A DNA stretch of 64,000 nucleotides from Burkholderia sp. S171 (GTDB lineage: Bacteria; Pseudomonadota; Gammaproteobacteria; Burkholderiales; Burkholderiaceae), in the NCBI RefSeq assembly GCF_009766085.1, contig NZ_LMUF01000010.1, positions 530 through 64,529 on the forward strand. Reading direction: 5' to 3'. The position numbers and the translations under genes were made by a program. Below are positions 53,253-61,228 of this stretch, in pieces (within the stretch, counting starts at the first letter, position 1; each line of letters begins with the position of its first letter). The notes under the pieces are model-generated. The model was not told the origin of the DNA. It did no database searches and saw only the letters and a list, made by a program, of their open reading frames with translations.

Positions 53253-54014
53253 TCAACTTTGCCGCTGCATGTTGTCGGCGCTGAACCTGCATCCCAACCG
53301 ATACCGCGTGCCCGGATGCACGAAGCGCGCGAACGTCACCGCCACGTTATTCGCCCAGGTCCGCCGCACGAGCGTGAGACACGGCTGGTCCGGACCGATC
53401 TCAAGCAGTTTCGCATCTGCACGTGAGGGCAGCACCGCGTCAACCACGTGCTCAACCTCGTGCGCCGGCACGGTATTGAACAGATACTCCGAGGGCCGCA
53501 CCGCTGCGAAATCCTGCTCGAGAAAATGCGGTGCGACATCGGGGTTCACGTAACGGTCTTCAAGTTGAACCGGCACGCCGTTCTCGCGATGCACGCACAC
53601 CACATGGAACACTGACGCGCCCGGCGCAAGTCCGAGCGCCGCCGATACATCGCTGGCCGCCGCCTCGCGTGCAGCGTGCACGATCGTATAACCGTACTCG
53701 TGCCCACGAGCGCGGATTTCATCGCCTATGTGCGCGATCATCAGCAGCGTTGACTGCGGTTTTTCTTCGGCTATAAATGTCCCCACGCCTGAGAAGCGTG
53801 TCAGCACGCCTTGCTCGGTGAGTTCGCGCAACGCCCGGTTGATCGTCATGCGCGAGACGCCCAGTTCGCCGACCAGGGTCATCTCCGATGGAATCCGGTC
53901 GCCGGGCTGCCATTCGCCGGAGACAATGCGCGTGCGGATATGTTCCTTCACACGCTCGTAGCGCGCGAGTGGCGCGGTGGCGGATGCCGGGTTCGAAAGG
54001 CTGGTTGTATTCAT
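53253..54014 (-). CDS. hutC: GntR-family repressor, HutC type (UTRA domain)
   Basis: The N-terminal winged HTH (residues about 18-85) reads VKEHIRTRIVSGEWQPGDRI, PSEMTLVGELGVSRMTINRA and LRELTEQGVLTRFSGVGTFI. A UTRA effector domain follows, with VCVHRENGVPVQLEDRYVNP and ALVRRTW-like CLTLVRRTWANNVAV, the HutC signature end. HutC represses hut genes until urocanate binds. It lies 29 bp after the ABC ATPase on the same strand and may be the last gene of the transporter operon, giving autoregulation through the site at 57295. The GTATAKAC sites are its presumed targets. Confidence 0.9.
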   Translation of the reverse strand: MNTTSLSNPASATAPLARYERVKEHIRTRIVSGEWQPGDRIPSEMTLVGELGVSRMTINRALRELTEQGVLTRFSGVGTFIAEEKPQSTLLMIAHIGDEIRARGHEYGYTIVHAAREAAASDVSAALGLAPGASVFHVVCVHRENGVPVQLEDRYVNPDVAPHFLEQDFAAVRPSEYLFNTVPAHEVEHVVDAVLPSRADAKLLEIGPDQPCLTLVRRTWANNVAVTFARFVHPGTRYRLGCRFSADNMQRQS

Positions 54015-54043
54015 GTCTCGCTCGGGTATGGCGCAGGTATGGC

Positions 54044-54931
54044 TCAGGTTTCGTTGTATCCCGCTGGTTCTGTACTCACGTGGACCGCACTCGCCGACGG
54101 TTCCTCACGTCGCGCCCAAAACGCATTCCGGTCGAGATAGTTCTGCAGGAACTGCTTAAGCCTCGGTTGCTGCGCGTTGTGAAACACGTCCTCGGGCGAT
54201 CCTTGCGCCTCGATTTTGCCATGATCGATGAAGACGACCGTATCTGCGACCTGCGCAGCGAAGCCCATTTCATGCGTAACGATCACCATCGTCATGCCGT
54301 CGTTCGCAAGGTTCTTCATCACTTGCAGCACTTCGCCGACCAGCTCGGGATCGAGCGCGGAGGTGGGTTCGTCGAACAGCATGATGTGCGGTTCCATGGC
54401 CAGCGCGCGGGCAATCGCCACACGTTGCTGCTGCCCGCCGGAGAGTCGCGCCGGATGATTGTCCGCGCGGTCGGCGAGACCGACCTTGTCGAGCATGGCC
54501 AGTGCCCGCTTGCGAGCCTCGGCCTTGGAGAGCTTCCGCACGCGCACCAGCGCCTCGGCCACGTTTTCAACGGCCGTCATATGCGGCCATAGATTGAACT
54601 GCTGGAACACCATGCCCACATTGCGCCGCACGCGGTTGATCTCGGCTTGCGGCGCACGCACGCGCCGGCCGTTGCGATCGGTGACATAACCGATCAATTC
54701 GCCTTCAATATAGATCTCGCCTTCGCTGTATTCCTCGAGGAACGCAAGCGAACGCAGCAGGGTGCTTTTCCCCGAACCCGAAGGTCCGATGATGCAGGTC
54801 ACCTCCGACTTGCGCACGGCGAGCGAGACATCGTCGAGTACTTTCAGCGCGCCAAAATGCTTGCCGACATGCCGTGCATCGACAAGATATTCAGCGGGCG
54901 TTAGCGTGTTGCCAGAATTCGGTTTCTTCAT
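54044..54931 (-). CDS. Histidine-type ABC transporter ATP-binding protein
   Basis: This 295-residue GlnQ/HisP-type ATPase has Walker [20 protein letters not shown]-loop [14 protein letters not shown], signature [19 protein letters not shown] and Walker [16 protein letters not shown]. About 15 extra residues precede the nucleotide-binding domain and a roughly 30-residue tail follows it. It serves the two permeases directly upstream in the transcript. Substrate is probably histidine or a relative, from the linked hutH/hutC. Confidence 0.92.
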   Translation of the reverse strand: MKKPNSGNTLTPAEYLVDARHVGKHFGALKVLDDVSLAVRKSEVTCIIGPSGSGKSTLLRSLAFLEEYSEGEIYIEGELIGYVTDRNGRRVRAPQAEINRVRRNVGMVFQQFNLWPHMTAVENVAEALVRVRKLSKAEARKRALAMLDKVGLADRADNHPARLSGGQQQRVAIARALAMEPHIMLFDEPTSALDPELVGEVLQVMKNLANDGMTMVIVTHEMGFAAQVADTVVFIDHGKIEAQGSPEDVFHNAQQPRLKQFLQNYLDRNAFWARREEPSASAVHVSTEPAGYNET

Positions 54932-54981
54932 GACGGGTTCTTCATGATTCAGCGCTCAGTTTGATGGGGGCCAACGCGCGT

Positions 54982-55650
54982 TCACCGCGTGAGGAAGCGG
55001 CCTACGCGGATCTCGACCCACTGTCCGGCTCGCGACGCTACTTCCACGAGCACGAGATAACACACGCACAGCGCGAGCAAGGTTTCGACGAACGCAAACC
55101 GCTCCGAGCCGATACCGGTCAGCACGAACGTCAGCTCCGGCACGGTGACGACCGACAGCACCGCGGTTTCCTTGCTCAGCACAATGATCAGGTTGGTCAG
55201 CGCCGGTACGATGATGACGAGCATCTGCGGCAACTGTACGCGCATGATGACTTGCAGGCGCGTGAAGCCCAGGCACTCAGCGGCTTCTATATGACCGCGC
55301 GGCACCGACGTAAAGCCGGAGCGGAATGCTTCCGCGAAATACGCGCTGCCATAGAGCCCCAGTCCAACAATACCGGCCGTCAGCGGTTCAAGCGAAAGCC
55401 CGAGCGACGGCCCGCCGTAATACAGCACGAAAAGCTGCACGAGAAACGGCGTTCCCCGGAACACCTCTATGTAAGCGCGCAAGAATCCGCGTACCCATTT
55501 GCCGCAGAATATCTGCAGCAACGCGACGGCGAAACCGATCGCCATGCCGATCAACACGCCGCCGATCCACACGGCGATGGTTGTCGCGAACCCTTCGGCC
55601 AGGGCGGGAAGGGAGTCGGTAAGAACTGTGGGGTCGAATTGAAGAGCCAT
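54982..55650 (-). CDS. Histidine-type ABC transporter permease 2
   Basis: This 222-residue HisM/HisQ-type permease has five helices. GFATTIAVWIGGVLIGMAIG opens the domain, and FRSGFTSVPRGHIEAAECLG followed by FTRLQVIMRVQLPQ is the EAA loop. It is 2 bp downstream of the other permease gene, giving a heterodimeric channel. It is part of the SBP-permease-permease-ATPase operon on the minus strand. Confidence 0.92.
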   Translation of the reverse strand: MALQFDPTVLTDSLPALAEGFATTIAVWIGGVLIGMAIGFAVALLQIFCGKWVRGFLRAYIEVFRGTPFLVQLFVLYYGGPSLGLSLEPLTAGIVGLGLYGSAYFAEAFRSGFTSVPRGHIEAAECLGFTRLQVIMRVQLPQMLVIIVPALTNLIIVLSKETAVLSVVTVPELTFVLTGIGSERFAFVETLLALCVCYLVLVEVASRAGQWVEIRVGRFLTR

Positions 55651-55652
55651 GC

Positions 55653-56303
55653 TTATGCCCGTTCCATACGGCGTTCTGCGCGATGCCCGGCCAGCGACAA
55701 CGCCCCGTTGATGACCAGGTACACCAGCCCGGCGGCAACATACGCCTCCAGAGGCCGATACGTGCTGGCCGCAATATTCTGCGCGGTGCGCGTGATATCG
55801 GCGACACCGACCACTGAAATCAACGACGACGCTTTCACCAGCATTACCATCTCATTGACGAGCGAAGGCATGGTCGTGCGCAGCGCCTGAGGCACCTGAA
55901 TACGCAGCACGGCATGCAGCCGCGATAAACCAAGCAACTGCGCCGCTTCGAGTTGCCCATGCGGAATACCGATAAATCCACCCCGCAGGATCTCGGCAAG
56001 ATAAGCGGCTTCGCATAGCGAAACGGCGGTAGCGGCGGCCACGAGCGGCGGCACGTTGATGCCGAGGAAAGGCAGGAAATAGTAGGTCAGCAGAAGCTGC
56101 ACGAGCAGCGGCACGCCGCGGAAGAAGCCGACATACGCGCCGCCCAGCTTCGAGACGAAGCGGCTCTTCGAGAGCCGGGCACTGCACACGGCGATTGCAA
56201 CAATGAAGCCGGCCACCAACCCCACGAGCGAAATCAGGACCGTGGCTTGGGCGGCCTTGATCAGATAGGGAAGGGCATCGAGCAACGCGTGAAGGCTGAA
56301 CAT
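55653..56303 (-). CDS. Histidine-type ABC transporter permease 1
   Basis: This 216-residue permease of the same family has AAQATVLISLVGLVAGFIVA, FFRGVPLLVQLLLTYYFLPF and the EAA loop LRGGFIGIPHGQLEAAQLLG. ATG 56303 is used because the open frame upstream starts only with TTG. It is 83 bp downstream of the binding-protein gene and 2 bp before the second permease. Confidence 0.92.
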   Translation of the reverse strand: MFSLHALLDALPYLIKAAQATVLISLVGLVAGFIVAIAVCSARLSKSRFVSKLGGAYVGFFRGVPLLVQLLLTYYFLPFLGINVPPLVAAATAVSLCEAAYLAEILRGGFIGIPHGQLEAAQLLGLSRLHAVLRIQVPQALRTTMPSLVNEMVMLVKASSLISVVGVADITRTAQNIAASTYRPLEAYVAAGLVYLVINGALSLAGHRAERRMERA

Positions 56304-56386
56304 GGGCTGTCCGGCAAGGAGCAAGGCGCTAATGCGCCTTGCAAGGCATCAATGGTTCGCTGAATCAGCAGTTCAATAGTTAATAG

Positions 56387-57214
56387 TTAATAGTTCGGTG
56401 ACGGCATGGTCGTAGGCGTGTCCATCGTTACGCCGAACCACTTCTTCTGCAAAGCAGCGAGACGACCATCACCGTGCATCTTGACGATTGCCTGATTGAT
56501 CGCGTCGATAAGCGGCTTGCTGTCCGCGTCCTTGCGGCCGAGGTAAGCAAAATATACCTTCGTGCCGAACGGTGGCTGAACGACCGCAAATGTGTCCGGA
56601 CGCTGGCGCGCCACGTAAGCGATATTCGGCAGCGAATTGCCCACGGCAACAATCCGGCCCGCAGCCAGGTCCGCATAGGCCTGGTTGTTGTCGATGTATT
56701 CACGCACGCTCGTCTTGCCCGGCAGCGTGGCAACGTACTGCTTCAACTGATCGAGCTGCGCCGAACCCTTGCCGCCGCCCACTGCTTTGCCGGCAACGTC
56801 CGCGTTCGTCTTGATGCTGGTGTCGTTCGCGCGCTTGAGCAACGCAACCGTGCCGTCGGCAATCGGCAGGGTGAATTCGTAGCGTTCCATGCGCGCCTTG
56901 GTGATGGTCACCGGGCCGCTGACAATATCGAACTTGCCGGCTTCGAGGCCCGGCAGCACGCTGGGCCACGGCAGGTCGATAGAGCGTACTTTCACACCCA
57001 GCTCCTTCGACAACTCGGCGAAGAAGTCCTTGTTAAAGCCCTGTTGCTGGCCGTTTTCCAGGAAGTCGAACGGTGCGAACTGCATCTCGGTTCCGACCAC
57101 CAGTTCGCCCGCCTTCTTGACCTTCGCCAACTGGTCTTCCGCGTGCGCCGAAACCGCTGTCGCGACCAGTGCGGCCACGAGCAGACGACCCTTCCACTTC
57201 GAGAAAAAATTCAT
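56387..57214 (-). CDS. Amino-acid ABC transporter substrate-binding protein (SBP family 3, histidine-type)
   Basis: This 275-residue precursor has a signal peptide ending at SAHAED (residue about 25). The core shows VGTEMQFAPFDFLENGQQQG, an FDIVSGPVTITKARMERYEF domain-1 block and YIDNNQAYADLAAGRIVA in domain 2. GGGAG precedes ATG 57214; the frame stays open to 57310 through the operator region. It is the first gene of the transporter operon. A palindromic GTATATAC site lies 81 bp upstream. Confidence 0.92.
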   Translation of the reverse strand: MNFFSKWKGRLLVAALVATAVSAHAEDQLAKVKKAGELVVGTEMQFAPFDFLENGQQQGFNKDFFAELSKELGVKVRSIDLPWPSVLPGLEAGKFDIVSGPVTITKARMERYEFTLPIADGTVALLKRANDTSIKTNADVAGKAVGGGKGSAQLDQLKQYVATLPGKTSVREYIDNNQAYADLAAGRIVAVGNSLPNIAYVARQRPDTFAVVQPPFGTKVYFAYLGRKDADSKPLIDAINQAIVKMHGDGRLAALQKKWFGVTMDTPTTMPSPNY

Positions 57215-57294
57215 TGTTGAACTCCCCTGGTTAAAAGTGCACCCGGCTTGGGCAAATGTGCGAACCGGTGCGCCGACCTGCATGTGGTGCGATT

Positions 57295-57306
57295 CAGTAT
57301 ATACCG
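57295..57306. promoter_or_regulatory. HutC-type operator candidate 4 (transporter promoter)
   Basis: CAGTATATACCG contains the perfect palindrome GTATATAC (57297-57304), 81 bp upstream of the binding-protein start. It matches the sites upstream of hutH. Confidence 0.6.
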
Positions 57307-57404
57307 TCAATTTGCATTGCCAAGCGTGTCAAAAATACTTCTTGCCACACCATTTCAAGGCTTACAGACTTCGCGAAAACGCCGGGTTGCGCTCGGCTAA
57401 TTGG

Positions 57405-57416
57405 CGGTATATACAG
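57405..57416. promoter_or_regulatory. HutC-type operator candidate 5
   Basis: CGGTATATACAG contains GTATATAC (57407-57414). It lies 110 bp from candidate 4 and about 240 bp upstream of the oxygenase start, centrally in the divergent region. It could control either side. Confidence 0.6.
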
Positions 57417-57622
57417 ACACTTGATCTGGATTCCGGCAGGCGCTTACGGCTTATCTGCAGACGCTTGCGGCCAGGCCGGGGCAGCGGAACGTTAGTCATG
57501 ACAAGCCCCGTGCAGACATTGCATGGCGGCGCGCAGTAAAACGTTTTTTGGGTCGGCCGCGCGTCTTGCGCCCGTTCGGCATGATGTTCGTCACACACGT
57601 GCAAAGGCTCGTTCGAGTCGCA

Positions 57623-57634
57623 CGGTATAGACGG
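57623..57634. promoter_or_regulatory. HutC-type operator candidate 6 (oxygenase promoter)
   Basis: CGGTATAGACGG lies 22 bp upstream of the 2OG-oxygenase ATG. It has the same GTATAGAC core as the hutH-proximal palindrome at 51661. At this position a bound repressor would block transcription of the oxygenase operon. Confidence 0.55.
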
Positions 57635-57656
57635 CATAAAACTTCGGAGCATCTGG

Positions 57657-58628
57657 ATGACCTCGACTTCTCACATCCCCGTCGTCGATCTGGCGGCCGT
57701 TCGTGCGTTGGATCCCGCCGGCTTGCGCGAAGCCGCCGCCGCGATCCGCGACGCGTGCACGAGCATCGGATTTTTCTACGTTAGCAACCATGGCGTGCCA
57801 ATCGATGTGCTCGACGGCGCGGTGAAAGCGGCGCGCGAATTCTTTGCGTATCCACCGGAAGTGAAGCGGCGTGCTGCGGTGAATCATCGGCATCGCGGCT
57901 TTAATGCCCTTGGAGACGCCGTCATGTATCAGGCCACCAAACCTGACTACAAGGAGTTTTTCAGCATCGGCCTGGAGTTGCCGGAAAACGATCCGAGCGT
58001 GCTTGCTGGTGAAGCGCTGCGCGGCCCGAACAACTGGCCTGACTTCATGCCGTCGCTGCAACCGGCGCTTTATGGGTACTACGAAGCGATCGGCGAATGT
58101 GGCGCGGATTTGTTGCGGGCTGTTGCGGTGAGCCTGGATATCGACGAAATGTTTTTCGTCAGTAAATACACGAAGCGCATGCAGCGCACACAGATGGTGT
58201 ATTACCCGCCGCAAGCGCCCAAGTCGGACGCGGATCAGTTCGGTGTCGCGCCGCATACAGACTACGGGTGCATCACGCTGCTGTGGCAGGACAACGTGGG
58301 CGGTCTGCAGGTGAAGGAGCTTGCAACCGATAGCTGGATTGACGCGCCGCCGATTCCGGGAACGCTGGTGGTGAACGTGGGTGATCTGCTGGCGCGCTGG
58401 TCGAACGATCGCTTTCGTTCGACGCTGCATCGCGTAATCAATCGTTCGGGCCAGGAGCGATATTCGATCGCGACCTTCTACGATCCGACTTACGGTGCAA
58501 GCGTGGACCCGCGCGATCTTGGTCTTGCGGGCCAGCAGCCGCTGTATGAACCGGTGGCGGCGGGTGACTACATCCTGGGGCGGATCAACGATTCCATGGG
58601 TTATAGAAAGAAGCGCGCGAATGGCTGA
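57657..58628 (+). CDS. 2-Oxoglutarate/Fe(II)-dependent dioxygenase, isopenicillin-N-synthase family
   Basis: The 323-residue enzyme has the iron triad H200, D202 (APHTDYG) and H258 (STLHRVIN) and the 2OG-binding R268-S270. The N-terminus IPVVDLAAVRALDPAG and GFFYVSNHGVP is classic for the family. Members hydroxylate, desaturate or cyclise small molecules. GGAG precedes ATG 57657. It leads a coupled three-gene operon and faces a histidine-type ABC operon with shared operator sites, so its substrate may be an imported imidazole amino acid or derivative (inference). Confidence 0.9.
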   Translation: MTSTSHIPVVDLAAVRALDPAGLREAAAAIRDACTSIGFFYVSNHGVPIDVLDGAVKAAREFFAYPPEVKRRAAVNHRHRGFNALGDAVMYQATKPDYKEFFSIGLELPENDPSVLAGEALRGPNNWPDFMPSLQPALYGYYEAIGECGADLLRAVAVSLDIDEMFFVSKYTKRMQRTQMVYYPPQAPKSDADQFGVAPHTDYGCITLLWQDNVGGLQVKELATDSWIDAPPIPGTLVVNVGDLLARWSNDRFRSTLHRVINRSGQERYSIATFYDPTYGASVDPRDLGLAGQQPLYEPVAAGDYILGRINDSMGYRKKRANG

Positions 58629-60057
58629 GCATACGATGAAACCCATAATACAAACGCTGATTGATGCACTTGGTGCCGAGTCCGTGCGTGTCGGCGATGC
58701 CATCGAACCACGCTATCTCGGCGACTGGAGTGGGAGCTCACCAGTGCCTCCGTTAGCGGTCGTGCTGCCGCGTTCAACCGATGAAGTCGCCACCGTGCTG
58801 CGCCTGTGCAACGAAGCGCGTCAGAGCGTTGTCCCGCAGGGTGGCATGACCGGGCTGGCCGGCGGCGCCATTCCTTCCGGCGGCGATATTTGCCTGTCGC
58901 TCGAACGACTGGTGGGCATCGAAGAGGTTGATCGTGCGGCCGCGACCATGACGGTGCTTGCCGGGACCACATTGCAAACCGTGCAGGACGCCGCGCAGGA
59001 AGCGGGTTTCGAATTTGCGCTCGACCTCGGTGCACGCGGTTCATGTCAGATCGGCGGCAACCTCGCTACGAACGCCGGCGGCGTGCGCGTGCTGCAGTCC
59101 GGCACGGCCCGCGACCAAGTGCTCGGACTCGAAGCCGTGCTCGCCGACGGCAGCGTGCTCAGTTCGATGAACAAGATGGTCAAGAACAATACGGGCTACG
59201 ACCTGCGCAACCTGTTCATCGGTTCAGAAGGGACGCTTGGGGTTATCACGCGTGCGGTGTTACGTTTGAAACCACGCCGCGCCGCGCGCAATACCGCGTT
59301 GTGCGCGCTGAAGGATTACGACGGTGCAGTAGCGTTGCTGCGCTCGCTACAAGCCACTTTTGGCGATGAAATCGGCGCATTCGAAATCATGTGGCCGGAG
59401 TTCTACGACTTTGGTGTTGGACTGACACGCTCCCGGCAGTCGCCGCTTGGCCAGGCGTATCCGCTCTACGCATTGATCGAACAGGCCGGGTTCTCTGACG
59501 ATCACGGCGAACGATTCGCCGCAGCGCTCAACGCACAGCTTGAAGCGGGCGTCGTGACGGATGCGGTTGTTGCGCAGTCGCAAGCGGAGACTCAGGCGTT
59601 GTGGGCGATTCGCGAGGCGACGGCCGAATTGCCGGTGAAGATCGAGCCGATCAATTTGGATGTGAGCTTGCCCATAGGCGAGATCGGTCATTTCGTCGAT
59701 GCCTGCCGCAAGGACTTCACTGCACGCTGGCCGACGCACTACGGTTTGTATTTCGGTCATATCGGCGACTCGAATCTGCATGTCACGCTCGATGCCCGTT
59801 CTATCCCCGGCGTGACGGTGGAAGAGGTCGACCATGCGGTGTATGGCATGGTTCGCGACTACAGCGGGTCCATATCGGCGGAACACGGGATTGGCGTGCT
59901 TAAGCGGCCGTTCCTGGGCTACTCGCGCAGTCCCGCCGAACTTGCTTGTATGCAAGCGATCAAGCATGCCCTCGATCCGCACGGCATCCTGAATCCCGGC
60001 AAGGTGCTGCCTGCCGCGGGCGATCAAGACGCTCGAAACGAACAAGGAACTCAATGA
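58621..60057 (+). CDS. FAD-linked oxidase, GlcD/D-2-hydroxyglutarate dehydrogenase-like
   Basis: The 478-residue flavoprotein has a PCMH-type FAD domain (PLAVVLPRSTDEVATVLRLC, VPQGGMTGLAGGAIPSGGDI, GSCQIGGNLATNAGGVRVLQ) and a GlcD-type C-terminal domain. The latter includes HYGLYFGHIGDSNLHVTLDA and AEHGIGVLKRPFLGYSRSPA. The family oxidises D-2-hydroxyacids to 2-oxoacids, passing electrons to ETF or quinones. ATG 58621 overlaps the oxygenase stop by 8 bp; ATG 58636 is possible. Paired with an aminotransferase, it would interconvert a hydroxyacid, its oxoacid and an amino acid. Confidence 0.9.
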   Translation: MAEHTMKPIIQTLIDALGAESVRVGDAIEPRYLGDWSGSSPVPPLAVVLPRSTDEVATVLRLCNEARQSVVPQGGMTGLAGGAIPSGGDICLSLERLVGIEEVDRAAATMTVLAGTTLQTVQDAAQEAGFEFALDLGARGSCQIGGNLATNAGGVRVLQSGTARDQVLGLEAVLADGSVLSSMNKMVKNNTGYDLRNLFIGSEGTLGVITRAVLRLKPRRAARNTALCALKDYDGAVALLRSLQATFGDEIGAFEIMWPEFYDFGVGLTRSRQSPLGQAYPLYALIEQAGFSDDHGERFAAALNAQLEAGVVTDAVVAQSQAETQALWAIREATAELPVKIEPINLDVSLPIGEIGHFVDACRKDFTARWPTHYGLYFGHIGDSNLHVTLDARSIPGVTVEEVDHAVYGMVRDYSGSISAEHGIGVLKRPFLGYSRSPAELACMQAIKHALDPHGILNPGKVLPAAGDQDARNEQGTQ

Positions 60058-61178
60058 GCGTGACTGCTTTTATAGAAAGCCTGCGTGCCGAAGTGCGCGG
60101 CCTGCCTGTTTACAACGCGGGGTTATCGGGGGAATTCGTGCGGGCGCGTTATTGCGTCTCGCATGTCGCCAAGCTCGGCAGCAATGAAAATCCACGTGGG
60201 GCGAGCGCGGCCGTGCTTGCGCATCTTGCCCAGTTCACCACGGCCGGCACGCTCGCGCTGTATCCCGATCCTTCATGCAGCGCGTTGCGTACGCTGATTG
60301 CTGAACGGCTCGAAGTCAATCAGGAGCAGTTGTTGTTCGGCAACGGCTCCGAGGACTTGCTCGCCATTGCAGCCCATACGTTCCTCGCGCCCGGCGATGA
60401 AGTGATCACCGTGATTCCGTCGTTTGGCTTACACATCATCTATCCGCAAAGTGTTGGCGCAATGGTGACCACGGTACCGATGCGGCCGGACTTCGAATTC
60501 GATGTCGACGCATTAGCCGCGGCTATCTCGCCGCGAACGCGGATGTTAATTATTAGTAATCCTAGTAATCCAGTTGGTTGCGCGATGGACGCTGCTGAAA
60601 TGCATCGGCTATTGGGCGCGGTGTCGCCGGGGACACTGGTGCTGTGGGACGAGGCCTATTTCGAATATGCCTCCAATGAAAACGGTTACCCGGACAGTCT
60701 TGCTGTGCTGCGTGAATCAGGTTTGCCGTGGCTGTTGCTGCGTACCTTTTCGAAGGCGTATGGATTGGCGGCGTTGCGGGTGGGATACGGCGTGGCGTCG
60801 GCGCCAGAACTCGCCGGGCTGATGAACCGCGTGCGTACGCCGTTTAATATCAACCAGATTGCGCAGGAGGCCGCGGCGGTGGCGTTCGGCGATCAGGCGC
60901 ATGTTGCGGCTAGCGTGGAGCAGGCTCGAGCGGGGCGTGAATGGATGCGCGCTGCGTTGATCGGGCTGGGTGTGAATCCGGCATGCTCGCGCGCCAATTT
61001 TGTGTTCTTCGATTGCGGAGAGGACGCAGCCAAGCTCGCGGGGAGGATGCTTGAGGACGGGGTGATTGTGAAGCCCTGGCGCGAGCCGGGTTATGAAACC
61101 TGCATGCGCGTGAGCGTTGGGAGCGTGGCAGATAACGCTTTGTTTATCGAGTCGTTCGAACGTCGCCGCGGCAAGTGA
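60054..61178 (+). CDS. HisC-like class I/II aminotransferase
   Basis: This 374-residue PLP enzyme resembles histidinol-phosphate aminotransferase. It has LGSNENPRGASAAVLAHLAQ at the N-terminus, NPSNPVGC (N169-P170), WDEAYFEY (D199) and the PLP lysine K234 in RTFSKAYGLAALRVGYG. AAGGAA precedes ATG 60054, which overlaps the upstream stop by 4 bp. Housekeeping hisC should be elsewhere with the his operon, so this is a paralogue. Together with hutH and the histidine-type transporter it could act on histidine/imidazolepyruvate or an aromatic analogue. Confidence 0.88.
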   Translation: MSVTAFIESLRAEVRGLPVYNAGLSGEFVRARYCVSHVAKLGSNENPRGASAAVLAHLAQFTTAGTLALYPDPSCSALRTLIAERLEVNQEQLLFGNGSEDLLAIAAHTFLAPGDEVITVIPSFGLHIIYPQSVGAMVTTVPMRPDFEFDVDALAAAISPRTRMLIISNPSNPVGCAMDAAEMHRLLGAVSPGTLVLWDEAYFEYASNENGYPDSLAVLRESGLPWLLLRTFSKAYGLAALRVGYGVASAPELAGLMNRVRTPFNINQIAQEAAAVAFGDQAHVAASVEQARAGREWMRAALIGLGVNPACSRANFVFFDCGEDAAKLAGRMLEDGVIVKPWREPGYETCMRVSVGSVADNALFIESFERRRGK

Positions 61179-61183
61179 TGGCT

Positions 61184-61220
61184 TCGCGCCGGTTGAACGT
61201 TAATCCATTCACCGGCGCGA
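61184..61220. terminator. Stem-loop terminator-like element between convergent genes
   Basis: TCGCGCCGGT (61184-61193) and ACCGGCGCGA (61211-61220) are perfect 10-bp GC-rich arms around a 17-nt loop, whose ends can pair further (GAA/TTC). They lie in the 50-bp gap between the convergent aminotransferase and permease genes. No T-run follows the stem on the plus strand, so rho-independent action is uncertain. Confidence 0.5.
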
Positions 61221-61228
61221 GCGAAAAC

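Larger units (their letters stand above)
57215..57656. other. 442-bp divergent regulatory region
   Basis: No gene is supported between the binding-protein gene (minus) and the 2OG-oxygenase gene (plus). The region carries three GTATAKAC palindromes (57295, 57405 and 57623, listed separately). It must hold both divergent promoters. Confidence 0.6.

Noticed and set aside
57591-58703. 370-codon minus-strand frame
   Set aside because: Antisense to the 2OG-Fe(II) oxygenase with its intact HxD...H triad.
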